This document shows, in pieces, positions 11,702 through 23,533 of a stretch of DNA of 64,000 nucleotides. Under the pieces are notes generated by a model that was not told the DNA's origin, did not search any database, and saw nothing but the letters and a program-made list of their open reading frames with translations. The DNA comes from Ooceraea biroi (Eukaryota > Arthropoda > Insecta > Hymenoptera > Formicidae): NCBI RefSeq assembly GCF_003672135.1, contig NC_039506.1, positions 18,942,497-19,006,496 of the forward strand, read 5' to 3'. Each line of letters starts with the position of its first letter. Positions within the stretch are counted from its first letter, which is position 1. A program made the translations under genes and the position numbers.

Positions 11702-13596
11702 ATGGACAAAATAAGTGAAGAGAGAACCTGGACGGAAGCTGAACGCTTGGAACTCGCTGCTAAACTGGATGCTGAATTAGACGAATATATAAGTAATCTA
11801 GAAAAGAAGAGCTATACGGAAGGATGGCCGGAAGACAAATGGCAAGAAGAAATGGAAAAACATCCTTTTTTCATGAAAAAAGCGCCGGAACCTGGCGAAG
11901 AATTGTCTCCATTGATGGAGGGACTGCAACAGCTTAAGTACGGAGAGGACGAGAATACCCCTGAAGGTATGCTTTTTAACATTATTATTAAATATTATCA
12001 TGTACTCCCACTATTAATAATAATATTAATAATAACTAATATAAGTTACAGACTGCTTGTTACATTTATACGTAATGCTATTACTTATTGAAATTTTGTA
12101 GAACATTTGTAAGTTAATAAATAAAAAAATTTGTACAAAACGTGTAAAAAAATGGAAAAAATATATGTTTAAAAAGATTATAATACATGGAAAATATTCG
12201 TTATTGCTTACTATATTATGCAAATTTGCTTTATCTATAGAATTAGCAAACAATTACAAAGAGGATGGTAACTTTAATTATAAATACAAAAAGTATCGTC
12301 TTGCCATCCTTAGTTACACTGAGGGAATAAAAACTAAATGCAAAGATGACAATCTGATGGCACAACTTTATAATAACAGAGCTGCGGCTCATTTTATGTT
12401 GCAAAATTATAGGTATATTACAGATATCATGTATTAATAATTTATGCTTTTTAATTATTAATGCTTATGTCTTAAAATATTAATACTTTACATTTTATGT
12501 ATGTTTTAACATGGTAAATATTACAGATCAAGTTTAAATGATTGCAAATTAACTTTAAAGTTAAACCCACAATATTGGAAGGCTTTAAATCGAGCTGCTA
12601 CCTGTAGTTATCATATTAAGAATTACGATCAGTGCATTGATTTATGCGATCAGTTTCTTAATCATAGTCCAACTGATAAAGCAATACTAAAGTTAAAATC
12701 GGGTGCTGCGGCTGCAAGGGTAAGGAGTGTCAATGAATATAAAGTTCAATTACAAAGGCATAAAATTTTAGCTAATTTTTAATGTCAATGTAGGAACGTT
12801 TCTTAAGAGATAAGAGAAAACAGGAAAAACTTGAGAGAAAGTTGGATAATGAGAAAGAGAAATTGCTGGAAGCAATTTGGCAGAGAGGCATCAATCTAGA
12901 AACAACGGATGGTAAACGAAACTTGGAACTGAAAGATCTGGAGCCACAAGCACCGCAAATAGCGCAATGTAGAGTACATTTCGACGAAAAGGATAAGCTT
13001 GTATGGCCAGTGATAATTTTATATCCAGAATCGCAGCAAACTGATTTCATACAAAATTTTCATGAAGATGCATCGTAAGTTTCTTGTCTCTTGAGATATT
13101 AAGAATAGGTTTTCCAATATCTTTTTATTTTATGGTAATTAGTCACTGAATTATAACTTAAAATTGCGAAAAAATTTATTTAAAAAATGTGTAATGTCGC
13201 AATTATTTTCAGTTTGTATTATTACAGTCTGAAAATATATTTCTTCCTTGTTTGTAGATTAATAGAGCACTTGGCAAAATTGTTCGAAGAGCCTCCGGAG
13301 TGGGATGTAAAACATCATTATACTGTTGAAAATATAAACGTGTACTTTGAGGGCAAAAACAAATGCTCCGTTCATAAAGTTGATGTCCAACTTACATTAA
13401 ATAAAATATTACAGAATAAGCAGTATGTAGAGAATATATATCTTTGAAATTATAACATTATTATATAATTATAACAAAGTTCAGTGTTAACAATGGAAAT
13501 AAACGTTTCAGATTTATAGTTCGTGGCGGTACTCCGGCTTTCCTGATATTTGTAAAGTCCAGTGAAGCAGAACAATCTTTTTTGACAAATTATTAA
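11702..13596 (+). CDS. TTC4: Tetratricopeptide repeat protein 4 (TTC4 / Dpit47), Hsp90 co-chaperone
   Basis: Six exons join in phase: 11702-11966, 12241-12412, 12527-12719, 12794-13074, 13258-13422 and 13512-13596 (386 residues). TTC4/Dpit47/Cns1 proteins bind Hsp90 and Hsp70 through three TPR motifs; Drosophila Dpit47 also interacts with DNA polymerase alpha. The N-terminus has an acidic lead with HPFFM at about 59-63, typical of the family. TPRs run from about residue 90 to 210, with the YNNRAAAH and LNPQYWKALNRAA motifs characteristic of TPR helices. A charged linker (residues 211-240) leads into the conserved C-terminal domain (WPVIILYPE, then EWDV) and the final GGTPAFLIFV motif. Length matches the human protein (387). 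ATG 11702 is the first in frame. A candidate AATAAA lies at 13861. Confidence 0.95.
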
Positions 13597-14437
13597 ATCC
13601 GTATATATGTATATTATGCATGTGTACATATTGTTAAGCGTAGTTAACATATACTAAAATTTTCTTTTCTCAACAAGGCTAAAGAGAAAAATTGCTAAGT
13701 GTATGTATATAATTTTCTATAATCCCATAGTACAACACAGAAGCTTGTAGCAACGTTGCAATGTGGGACAATTGTGAATACAGTAATCGTCTGTAATTCT
13801 AAGTGCATGAAAAATTTTTAACTAATTTTAACGAACCCTGATTCAGCAAGACACAATTGTAATAAACACAACGTTTATTTCTAAAATATATAAAATAAAA
13901 CTTAATAAAAATTAGCGTCTTATTTTTTTCCAGAAAAGGTAAACTTGATAAATATTGTACTTCTTTTATATTTAAATATACATTAATCGTTTCGAAAAAA
14001 TTATAATAATAAGTACATTCTTTCACACAAATAGATGATAATAATAATAGATGACAACGATGAGCGAATCTCATTAATAGAAAATACATTATCATTTTAA
14101 CACACTCGTATATGTGTGTGCGTACATGTATAATTAGTAACATTTATAAGTTAACTAATAATTAATAATTAATAGATTGATAATTGATAAGAAGGTACAT
14201 AAGGAAACACGCGAAATATTAACAATATACCGGCGAACGTAAACAATAGATCTTGGTCGATTTCTGCCACTAATTCGCTGTCTTATTCTCTTAGAGCGTG
14301 TTAGATTTTTGCTGGCAGAAAACAAAATTTCTAACAGACACTGTAAAATCCGTTTCCGCAAGTTTGATATTTGATCCGGTAGGATCAGGTAACTAAGATC
14401 CCATATAGCTATAATTTGAGATGCAGGATCTCTTTAA
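13597..14437. other. TTC4 3' UTR and AT-rich intergenic stretch
   Basis: No coding exon seen. AATAAA at 13861-13866 is the likely TTC4 polyadenylation signal. Minus-strand open frames here (14143-13799, 14361-14155) are AT-rich and have no recognisable motif. Confidence 0.5.
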
Positions 14438-14802
14438 GGGGATGCTGGAGTTGCTAGTGAACTATTTTTTCACTATAGCGATGGTAATTGCGGTTTCGAA
14501 AATTCTCTTTATTGCTTGTGCAGAATAAAAAATCCTTTTCCACGAATGAAGTATAGATAGAAAGAAAGCCCGCTCTACAGGACTTTATATTCAAAATGGA
14601 AAAAAGTTAAAAACTTGCATTTGTCTTTTCTAACTTTTTTCCATTTTGAATATAAAGTCCTGTAGAGCGGGCTTTCTTTCTATCTATACTTCATTTGTGG
14701 AAAAGGATTTTTTATTCTACGCAAGCAATAAAGAGAATTTTCGAAACCGCAATTACCATCGCTATAGTGAAAAAATAGTTCACTAGCAACTCCAGCATCC
14801 CC
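14438..14802. mobile_element. TTAA-flanked palindromic MITE (piggyBac-like target)
   Basis: The 365 bp element starts GGGGATGCTGGAGTTGC and ends with its reverse complement. The arms of about 165 bp are almost identical and surround a short spacer near 14610-14630. TTAA flanks both sides (14434-14437 and 14803-14806), the signature of piggyBac-type insertion. It is noncoding. Confidence 0.85.
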
Positions 14803-15363
14803 TTAAACGAAATCGGTAAGCGAATCGAGCGACCGATTGCAAAGTGCTGCCATCTGTAGCACCTGTCCGCGCCAAGTGAGGCTGAAGAGCCTGAAGAGAA
14901 GGAGGCGAAGGAGCCGCGGTGGCCCGAAGTTCAGTTGGATCTGAAACGCGCGCGCGTGTGTCGTGTGTGTGAGAACTATGTTGGATCGCGAGTGCCGTCG
15001 GGCAGGTATAAAGCTAAATTCTCGCCTGAAACGACGTAGTGCAGCAATCGAAGGACTGTCATAAAAATCGTGAGCAAAGTCGATGTGTCGCGCGAGGCCT
15101 CTCGCTTACTCGGGCCTGCCGCTCGTTCGAAGGCAGACACGGCAAACGTGAGAGAAGCACGCGCCGTTGGCGGAGCAGCGGAACGGAACACGAACAATGC
15201 TGAAGCGACGCAGGCAAAATTTCTCTCGCGTTGCTCCCGTTCCTCGCGGGGATGCACTTCTCGCGCAAATCGCCCTTTAACGCTGCGCCGGTTTTGTTTC
15301 GTTGGTGCGCGGCATCCTGATCGCGCTTGAGATCGCCGAAACGAGTGCCCGAGTGCCATACCA
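14803..15363 (+). promoter_or_regulatory. GC-rich promoter-like block with an initiator
   Basis: The 14820-15360 block is far richer in CpG than its surroundings. It holds a TCAGTTG initiator-like motif at about 14932, followed by a GCGC/GTGT-rich 5' UTR-like stretch. Open frames on both strands lack an ATG in good context. It may be the start of a plus-strand transcript, possibly one running into the tandem array and on to the exons at 21 kb or 23.5 kb. That link is speculative. Confidence 0.3.
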
Positions 15364-16592
15364 GTCGAAGTTGAAGTTGACTGTGAAGTAATTAAAACAG
15401 AGAGGAGAGAACTGTGCTCCGCGTGCTCTTGACAGAGAAGTATTGACGAGTGAGGCGAAAATAGCTTAAATTTAAGCTACTTTTAGTTAATTTAATAGCC
15501 AAAATTGACTAAATAGCTTAAACTTCGCACTTGAAGTTGAAGTTACCTGTGAAGTAATTAGAAGATTCTGCTTGCTCTTGCTTGACAGAGAGATATTGAA
15601 GAGCGAGGCGAAAATAGCTTAAATTTAAGCTACTTTTAGTTAATTTAATAGCCAAAATTGACTAAATAGCTTAAACTTCGCACTTGAAGTTGAAGTTACC
15701 TGTGAAGTAATTAGAAGATTCTGCTTGCTCTTGCTTGACAGAGAGATATTGAAGAGCGAGGCGAAAATAGCTTAAATTTAAGCTACTTTTAGTTAATTTA
15801 ATAGCCAAAATTGACTAAATAGCTTAAACTTCGCAATTGAAGTTGAAGTTACCTGTGAAGTAATTAGAAGATTCTGCTTGCTCTTGCTTGACAGAGAGAT
15901 ATTGAAGAGCGAGGCGAAAATAGCTTAAATTTAAGCTACTTAGTTAATTTAATAGCCAAAATTGACTAAATAGCTTAAACTTCGCAATTGAAGTTGAAGT
16001 TACCTGTGAAGTAATTAGAAGATTCTGCTTGCTCTTGCTTGACAGAGAGATATTGAAGAGCGAGGCGAAAATAGCTTAAATTTAAGCTACTTTTAGTTAA
16101 TTTAATAGCCAAAATTGACTAAATAGCTTAAACTTCGCAATTGAAGTTGAAGTTACCTGTGAAGTAATTAGAAGATTCTGCTTGCTCTTGCTTGACAGAG
16201 AGATATTGAAGAGCGAGGCGAAAATAGCTTAAATTTAAGCTACTTAGTTAATTTAATAGCCAAAATTGACTAAATAGCTTAAACTTCGCAATTGAAGTTG
16301 AAGTTACCTGTGAAGTAATTAGAAGATTCTGCTTGCTCTTGCTTGACAGAGAGATATTGAAGAGCGAGGCGAAAATAGCTTAAATTTAAGCTACTTTTAG
16401 TTAATTTAATAGCCAAAATTGACTAAATAGCTTAAACTTCGCAATTGAAGTTGAAGTTACCTGTGAAGTAATTAGAAGATTCTGCTTGCTCTTGCTTGAC
16501 AGAGAGATATTGAAGAGCGAGGCAAAAATAGCTTAAATTTAACCTACTTAGTTAATTTAATAGCCCAAATTCACTAAATGGCTTAAACTTCG
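15364..16592. repeat. Tandem array, 151/153 bp unit, about 8 copies
   Basis: Units begin TTGAAGTTGAAGTTACCTG at 15531, 15684, 15837, 15988, 16141, 16292 and 16445. A diverged first copy starts near 15364 and the last copy decays at about 16592. Each unit contains a 16 bp palindrome, AGCTTAAATTTAAGCT. Spacing is 153, 153, 151, 153, 151, 153: the shorter form lacks two T in CTACTTTTAGTT and alternates with the longer one in the second half. No open frame runs through it. Confidence 0.95.
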
Positions 16593-17453
16593 CAAGAGTG
16601 TTGCGAATCTTCCGCTCGTCTTCATTCCGTAAATCGAGTTACGGAATGTAACGGATGTTTTATATCGCTTACTTTGTTTGTCTGCAACCTCGCGATTAAT
16701 TTATTTTGTAAATCATTCTTTTCAAGGATATATAAATAATAATGACGGGACTATTTGTGTCTATAGAGAGATGATACATAACTGCAATTATTTTCTTTGT
16801 TTCTTATGCATTTTGTAGAAAATTACTTACCATATTAAATTTTGATTTAAATTTAATTTCTACATCAGCGATACATAAATAAAAAAGGCGATACAAAATT
16901 ACTTTCAAACTTTTTCGATCTTGTGCGTGGGCATCTTTGGAGATCGATCGTTTTGAGAGTATCTCGTTGCGAGCTGTCGCGATGAATTTAACAAAAACAA
17001 AATTTGCTATAATAATTTTAATCTTATCTAATTAATATTAATTTTATCTAATCTTACACACAAAATTACATGTTAAATGTAGTCTTGATTTATAAATCAA
17101 TTTATAAATTAGATAACAAAGTTGCTTTCCGAGAACATTCAGTTTCAGCAAAATTATTAATCAAATTAATTTAAGATACATTAGAGTTTATAAAACTATA
17201 TGTATTATCACAGTTTAAAAATCGTGCGACATTAAATTCCAGTTTTCGCGCGCTGCTTTTGCATTTTCATGCGGTAGTATTGTTCGATCTTTGTAAAGCG
17301 AATAATATGTGTAATGATAATGAGCCGATGCATTACACACATCACAATGCCATCGGTGTACAACAATGAAACACCGTTGAGCATTAAATTATTCATGAGG
17401 CTGTCGTTGCATTCTACTAATTGACGCGTAACGTGCACATTTCGAAAGTTTCC
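16593..17453. other. AT-rich non-coding stretch
   Basis: No gene or element recognised. The minus-strand open frame 17456-17232 has no known motif. Confidence 0.5.
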
Positions 17454-17735
17454 CATTTGAATATGTTACACTCTGTACTTCCTTGCTTCGGCAGTATGTA
17501 ATTATATATACTAAAAAATGTTACAATCCTAATTCTGCGAGGCAGAATTTTCATTGAACTTCAAGCCACGATCTTCGTTATGAACCATATCAAGTTGAAT
17601 CTTGTGCCTTCCCCAACCAATCTGGAATCAGGCTTCACAAAAGCGCGTTAAAGTTTTTATTGAAATAAAACTTTTTTTTAAGATTTTTCAAGTTTTTATG
17701 TGAAATAAAACTTATGCCATCGCGAATGTACTTAT

Positions 17736-17790
17736 ATTAGCTGCGTAAATTAATTCGGTGCTTTTTTTGAAGAAATTTCGTCGAAATTTT
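17736..17790 (+). repeat. Mariner-type TIR fragment, copy 1 of a dispersed family
   Basis: The sequence TTAGCTGCGTAAATTAATTC, followed by GGTGCTTTTTTTGAAG, matches three other places in the window (about 23890, 31282 and 53624 in reverse). It looks like the terminal part of a mariner-derived element. Confidence 0.5.
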
Positions 17791-18504
17791 TCTTTTTTGG
17801 GGAAAAACTTGTCGACTAAGGCTGAAATCGGTTTAAAATCAGAACGTTTATGAAATTTAAATAATACTAGCGGGAAAATTAAACATAGCAAGTAACGTGA
17901 TCAGCTGCGTGTCCTAGTTTCGCGCGCAGGACATACCGGGACAAGCCACGATGCACCTTTCCGTCCGATGCCCTGAGAGTCATGCACATCTAGAGGATTA
18001 CGTCACGCGAGGCATGTATCGTATGGCGAGAAAAATGCATGAACGGTCCGCGCTATTGCTGAACCGGTTGCTGTAGCGCAGAAGAGTCAGCATCTAAAGT
18101 AGCGCAGGAAGGAAACGTTATTGGAAATATTATACTTACATACGATAATAATAACGATATGCAAGTATAATTTTTCCAAATAAATAATTTCGATATTTTC
18201 AAATAAATAGTCCGACGATTAAATAATAAGATTGACTTTATTTTTAAAAACTGCTTAATTGTTACATTTAAAATTGATTATTTATATTCGAGATACGCTT
18301 TAATTGAGGAATCGTATTATGCAATATCGTGAATAAAGAGGCAAAAATATTATCTCGCTGTGATTAAGGCAAAACGTGCATACAAAAGTTTTATGCGAGG
18401 GATTGGTCACTGAGGTAATGTTTGTACAAGGGCTAGATAATTCTTAGGGTAGTCTCAGATAATCTGAGGTAATCTAAGGTAATCGTGATACCATGCGCGA
18501 TATA

Positions 18505-19678
18505 CAGGGTGTCCCATTTTATATTTGTCAGTAAAATATTTCGATACGACGTCGTTTCAGAGAAAAATGTTTCAGACAAAAGTCGTTTGGTTCGAAGGGG
18601 GCAAGATGATGATATTCTCAATTTAATTGTAGATGGCGCCACTTTCGAGATTTCATCATGGCGGCCATTTTTTTAAATGGAAGTCGATTTTTCTCTCTAA
18701 GTAAAAGTTGTAGCTGACAATGAGGCGAATACAACGGTTTTTTGTTTTTTGAAATTGGACCATTTTTCAGTGAGTTACAGCGTTCCAAAGTATACTGTTT
18801 TATAATTTAAGTATACACATAAACCAAATCTTGTATCGAAAAATGTTTCTTACAAAAGTTTTATGACTTCAAGGGGGACATAAGATGCTGCCACTGATTT
18901 GACCTTGGGTGCACCTGTCAAGGTTTATGTGAAGGTTAACTTTTTTTTTAATGGATCTCTTTATTTCTCATTATACAGTCTTGTAGCTTATCTCGAGAGC
19001 TTTTCAAAACACTATAATAAAGTATTTTTTCGTTAAATATTATTCGAGTTATGAGAACTACAAGTTACAATACTGCCGGCATTTGCATTACCCAAAGTGT
19101 ACCGTTCTATCAACTATCCTACTTTTAGCGCTACCTAGGAACAACGGCGTGGACGTAGTAGGTTTCTGTTCCCTTCGGGGTGCTTTATTAATGTGAGTCC
19201 CCTTGCCTCTTACAATTGGGGTGCTTATTTAATGTGAGTCCCCTTGCCTCTCACAATTGGGGTGCTTGATTTACTATAAATGTTTAGTTTAAAAGATGTT
19301 CAATGTTGGCACCGTTAACCTCTTGACATAATCTAATTCTCCGACGAAAATGTTCTTCCAATGACAGTAAAACCATGGAGAGACGCTATAAACTTTGAAA
19401 CGCTGTAACTCACTGAAAAATGGTCCAATTTCAAAAAACAAAAAACCGTTGTATTCGCCTCATTGTCAGCTACAACTTTTACTTAGAGAGAAAAATCGAC
19501 TTCCATTTAAAAAAATGGCCGCCATGATGAAATCTCGAAAGTGGCGCCATCTACAATTAAATTGAGAATATCATCATCTTGCCCCCTTCGAACCAAACGA
19601 CTTTTGTCTGAAACATTTTTCTCTGAAACGACGTCGTATCGAAATATTTTACTGACAAATATAAAATGGGACACCCTG
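18505..19678. mobile_element. Tc1/mariner-type foldback element with CAGGGTGTCCC ends
   Basis: The 1174 bp element starts CAGGGTGTCCCATTTTATA and ends with its mirror. TA (or TATA) flanks both sides. Arms of about 290 bp are nearly identical (18505-18795 and 19385-19678). The interior contains a decayed transposase C-terminus on the minus strand (19361-19284). It also has two copies of a ~45 bp direct repeat around GTGAGTCCCCTTGCCTC (19178-19262). No complete transposase is present. Confidence 0.85.
19284..19361 (-). pseudogene. Transposase C-terminal remnant (Tc1/mariner-like)
   Basis: The minus-strand frame reads EEHFRRRIRLCQEVNGANIE, followed by HLLN and a stop. The pattern C-x4-G-x3-EHLL before the stop is, as I recall it, the usual tail of one insect group of Tc1/mariner-like (DDE_3) transposases. 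Only this tail remains. Confidence 0.6.
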
Positions 19679-20215
19679 TATATTCAGTATATCTATCCGC
19701 CAAGAGACAACCAAATATCGGAAACGCAACCTTTCATATGTTTTCGGGTCTATATGTCCGCCGAGCTGCCTACTCTGTGCTTGATTCTTTTGCTCTGTGC
19801 TAGTTTATTATTTTTTTCTAGTTTTATTATCGAAATCGATCAAAATGGAAAATTCTGAACAACATCGAGGGAACTACCGGCTGAAATCAATACGGAAAAT
19901 ACGGCATTGATGAATTTTGACAGTAAATTGAAACTTTTGCCAAGTTATTTGATCGAACTGTTGTAGTATTAGGTAATCTTAAGGAATCTGAGGTAATTTA
20001 AAGGTAATCCGTATCAAGGGTAATTTTTGTACACTATAACCGCTAGTGACCAACCCCTCGGTTTTATGTCTTGTTCGAAGATGACAAAAGGTTGTGGCTT
20101 GAAGTTCAACGAAAATTCTGCTTCACAGAATCAGGATTGTAACAATTTTTAGTATACATACTTTAGTATATATACTGCCGAAGTAAGAGTACATAGCTTG
20201 TAACATATTCAAATG

Positions 20216-21044
20216 GATATGACAAAAGATTTTAGCGAGGTTTTCGCTCGAATGGCGGTCCATTTAGGTGATTTTCAGTAAGTCTTCAGGTAGAAGAGAA
20301 AAAGACAACATTTTTTTTCTTTCAGTTCGAGATTAAGATTTTTTTTATTTCCAATTCAACATTCCGTTGACTCATTTCGTCAGTCGCGAGGAAGGCTTCA
20401 ATCGAATTTAACAATCGAACAATTATCGATCGATCGATCTTTCGCAAAGTTGATGAGAAAACGTTAAGTCCCTCTCTTCCGCGACTTAAAATCCTATGAA
20501 TACGGCGAGATGAGTCAAGAGAATGCCTGCGATGTTAAATAAAAATAGACAACGTATCACTTGTTGAAAAACAGGATTGCCTTGCTTTCATCTGGAAGTC
20601 GGTGGATAAAATTCTCGTGCCATGCGATGCTGATCAACGGAGAAGCTGCCGGAAGTGACACCTAATGATCGTGTCGCAAAGATTGCTAGCAGAAAATTGG
20701 AAACAAATTCGGAAGTGCGTTGGAAGAAAGAGTTGTTGCGCAGCAAGGGCAAGACCATCTTAAAATTAACAATCGTAGATGGAAAATCAGTATTAGGTCC
20801 GTTCCTTGCGGTCACGCTACCGCACTCATCTCGCGCTTAGAATCAAACGGATATAGATCGGTCGTTGGAGAGGAAAAGAGGAAGAACGGAAGTTGGCAGA
20901 TAGAACGAACCGACGAAAGGAAATCTGATGTTCACTTGATAAGGACCAGAAGCATGGTCGAAAGTGCTGAAACGTTGTGTGCTTAGTAATTAATAAAATT
21001 CGCCAGATTGGTCGGTTAAAGGAATTAATTAACTCGTTAATTAA
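20216..21044. other. Non-coding or unassigned stretch before the 21 kb exon
   Basis: The open frames at plus 20655-20840 and 20720-20986 have no recognised motif and no clear splice context. A 5' exon of the adjacent coding-like block may lie here. Confidence 0.3.
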
Positions 21045-21498
21045 CGAAAGCGAAGTTCGTGCAACGATCCTGTTTTCTCGTCGAGAACCGTGGAAGGTAA
21101 TTCGCGAAAAACGGCGAACCGTCACTACGGGGCGTATTACGCGAACTCGTACGCGTGCAGCAACGGCGCACCGAGCGTGTACACCAGCAACGTTGGTTGC
21201 TGCACCACCATCAACGGCGGCGGCGGCTTCAATGCGCAGCAGCCGCAACTGCACGAGGACTACCGGCCAATATATTTTTACGTGGCGCAACCGTACACGA
21301 TACCTTACGCCTTCGCTAAGAGACCGAAGCCCGCCGCCGCACCGTCATCGCTACTGAGGACGGCCAAATCGCGCGGCAATCATTGCTGCGCCAAGTTTCC
21401 CAAGCGCCTCAGCAACGTCGACTTTTCGCAGAAGGTCAAGCAAGGAGAATTCTCCCGCAGCCTGAACCAGGTGCACTTCGCGGAGAGGCAGGGTCAAG
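21045..21498 (+). CDS. Unassigned coding-like exon (possible 5' exon of the clarin gene)
   Basis: An open frame of about 150 codons with GC-rich codon choice stands out from AT-rich flanks. The predicted peptide is rich in G, Y, C and N: GAYYANSYACSN, GCCTTINGGGG, then EDYRPIYFYVAQP, then a basic part with NHCCAKFPKRL. It has no in-frame ATG, so it would need an upstream exon. A possible donor is CAAG|GTTACT at 21498/21499, leaving phase 1. That is the phase needed to enter the exon starting at 23487, whose open frame runs into the clarin ATG. It could thus be an N-terminal extension of clarin, a separate small gene, or a chance frame. I do not recognise the family. Confidence 0.35.
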
Positions 21499-23486
21499 GT
21501 TACTATGCTGTTCTTTCAGTTTCTTAGGAGGGGAGGCTTATTCTCGAACTGCCTCAAATTTCGAAATGTTTTTATTCTCTATCATTCTGGCTGCGTAACT
21601 TTATAATGAAATAACTTTGCGAAGAGCAATCGCTATTTGCGGAAAATAAATTTAAGGCAGTTTGAAAGTAAGAACTACATTATTAGTATCTACTTTTTAA
21701 TTTCTGTTGTTATTTATTAAAGTTTATCCTATGATGTAAACAATTACAAGATCATTTCTTGAGACACTTTATTAGCTACTAATTGTGAGTTTGTAAAATA
21801 ATTGCGCCATAATTTTCGCATAGAAAGGAAAGGTGTTTGAACAATTGTGGGATTATGCTTTTACATTTACGCATGTTCGTGTATACATAAGATAAGAACA
21901 AGAAGTGTAACTTCGACTGGCATATGTTGTAATATATACTTCGAGTAACTCTAATGACGGTATTTAAATTTTAAAGATTTCTCATAGACTCAGAGCTCAG
22001 GAAACTTGCAATTTCGATTTAAAACTTCTTTTTTATTTAAATTTAGAACACAGACAAATTATCTAAATAGAAGATTTTAAATTTTATCATGTGTCTGATC
22101 GTGCGTTTACTTTGGATTTACATCGTCCAACAGCGTGCGTGCTTTTCCTCCGCTATCTAAAAGAAAACTTTAAATTTCACCAAGATAGCTATTCACGCTT
22201 TATTGCAAATGAACTATCTGCTATGTATTTTTTCTAATAGTCAATCAAAGAGAGATTTATGTATTTTAATTATCACAATTGCATGTAAATTGTGAAGGTT
22301 TCTTTTTCCTTCTTATTTCACTTCCTTTCTATTAATATTGTAACATAAAAAAGCAAATATAAATTTAATGAGAAAATATTTATAGGAACATTTTTACATA
22401 TTTTATGTTATATAAGAACGACTTGCGCAATTGGCACGGACTATAACTCCTATTCAGTTAAAGATAAAAAAATTGCATAGGACAAAGTTGAATGGCTTAA
22501 TGAAGTCTATGTTTGTAGGACCAAAGTTTTTTTTGTAATTTTGCTAAAAAGATCTACCCGTGTAGATTACCTTCCGGTAACTCAAAACTTTGTATTATAT
22601 TAAGAATTAATATAAAGTTTATTTGAATTTTGCTAAAAAAATTGGCACGGATTTTTCGATCAACCCAATAAGAAATGCTTTTTAATATTTTTTGATTTTG
22701 TAACATATATATTAAAAAACGCGTGATAACGCTAATTAAGATAAGAGAGCGATGCAACATTTCTTGAACTTTCGGATGTTTTTCCAGATTTCTTAGAATC
22801 TCCAATTTATATCGACATCCTGTCTTTCTCATTGACTCCGAAAAAACTCTGTATTTTATTCAGTATTTAAATTCTATAAACATTTCCTTGTTACATTTTT
22901 TTATAACAGTTGTAACATGTTTGGGCAGAAGATTTATTTTTATTTTAATAAGGGTTGCACACGAGATAATATATCTTTCGAAAGTTTTGCTTTCAAAGCA
23001 CTTTCACGCCTGCAGCTTTTTCTAGGAGACCAAATAATTGTTGCGAAAGCGACATAGTTTCTGATGTGGCATAATTTACATAGCGAGTGTCGTCAAGTAG
23101 ATTACCGAGATTCATGACGAGGAATGTCTCGTCTTTCTCCGTTTTTTAGTGCGGAAGCGTACGAAGACAAGTTACACGCTTCTCGAATCAACTAAACAAG
23201 TGGAGAAAATAGCCTAGAGAGAAAAGAATCGCACTGCGTATTGTAATGTAAAAATCAAAATTTGCGGTAGAAATCAAGAAAGACAAATGTAAAAAGAATT
23301 TAAGACTCCAATAAAATGATAATGGAAATACGTAAAAATATAGATATCAAATAATAAGTTATAAATATAGAAAAAATATAAATTACGTATAAATAATTTA
23401 ATTCTATTACATTAAAATCTTTTATTATTGCTCTGATTATCTTTTTATTATTTTTTTGTCAACGTCATCTTTCCTCTGCTTTGCAG
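21499..23486. other. AT-rich intron or intergenic stretch upstream of clarin
   Basis: No gene recognised. The plus-strand tract before 23487 ends in a pyrimidine-rich acceptor, CTTTGCAG. Confidence 0.5.
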
Positions 23487-23533
23487 TATTCGCGAACTTC
23501 CCGAGAGCCGGAGCATCGTCTCGCGACCCGAGA

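Larger units (their letters stand above)
17454..20215. repeat. Old long inverted repeat, 2.76 kb overall
   Basis: The block at 17454-17580 (from CCATTTGAATATGTTACA to CTTCAAGCCAC) recurs in reverse complement at about 20088-20215. An inner matched block surrounds GGGATTGGTCACT (18398) and its mirror near 20045. Between these blocks the left arm has about 800 bp absent from the right. The centre holds the separate element 18505-19678. The arms have diverged by several percent, so the structure looks ancient. It may be a degraded foldback transposon. Confidence 0.6.

Noticed and set aside
14976..15359. 127-codon minus and 86-codon plus frames in the GC-rich block
   Set aside because: Both strands are open at once in CpG-rich sequence and neither has a motif; more likely a promoter or 5' UTR.
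15364..16592. CRISPR-like repeat array
   Set aside because: Units are ~152 bp, contiguous and without unique spacers, in a eukaryotic genome; it is an ordinary tandem repeat.
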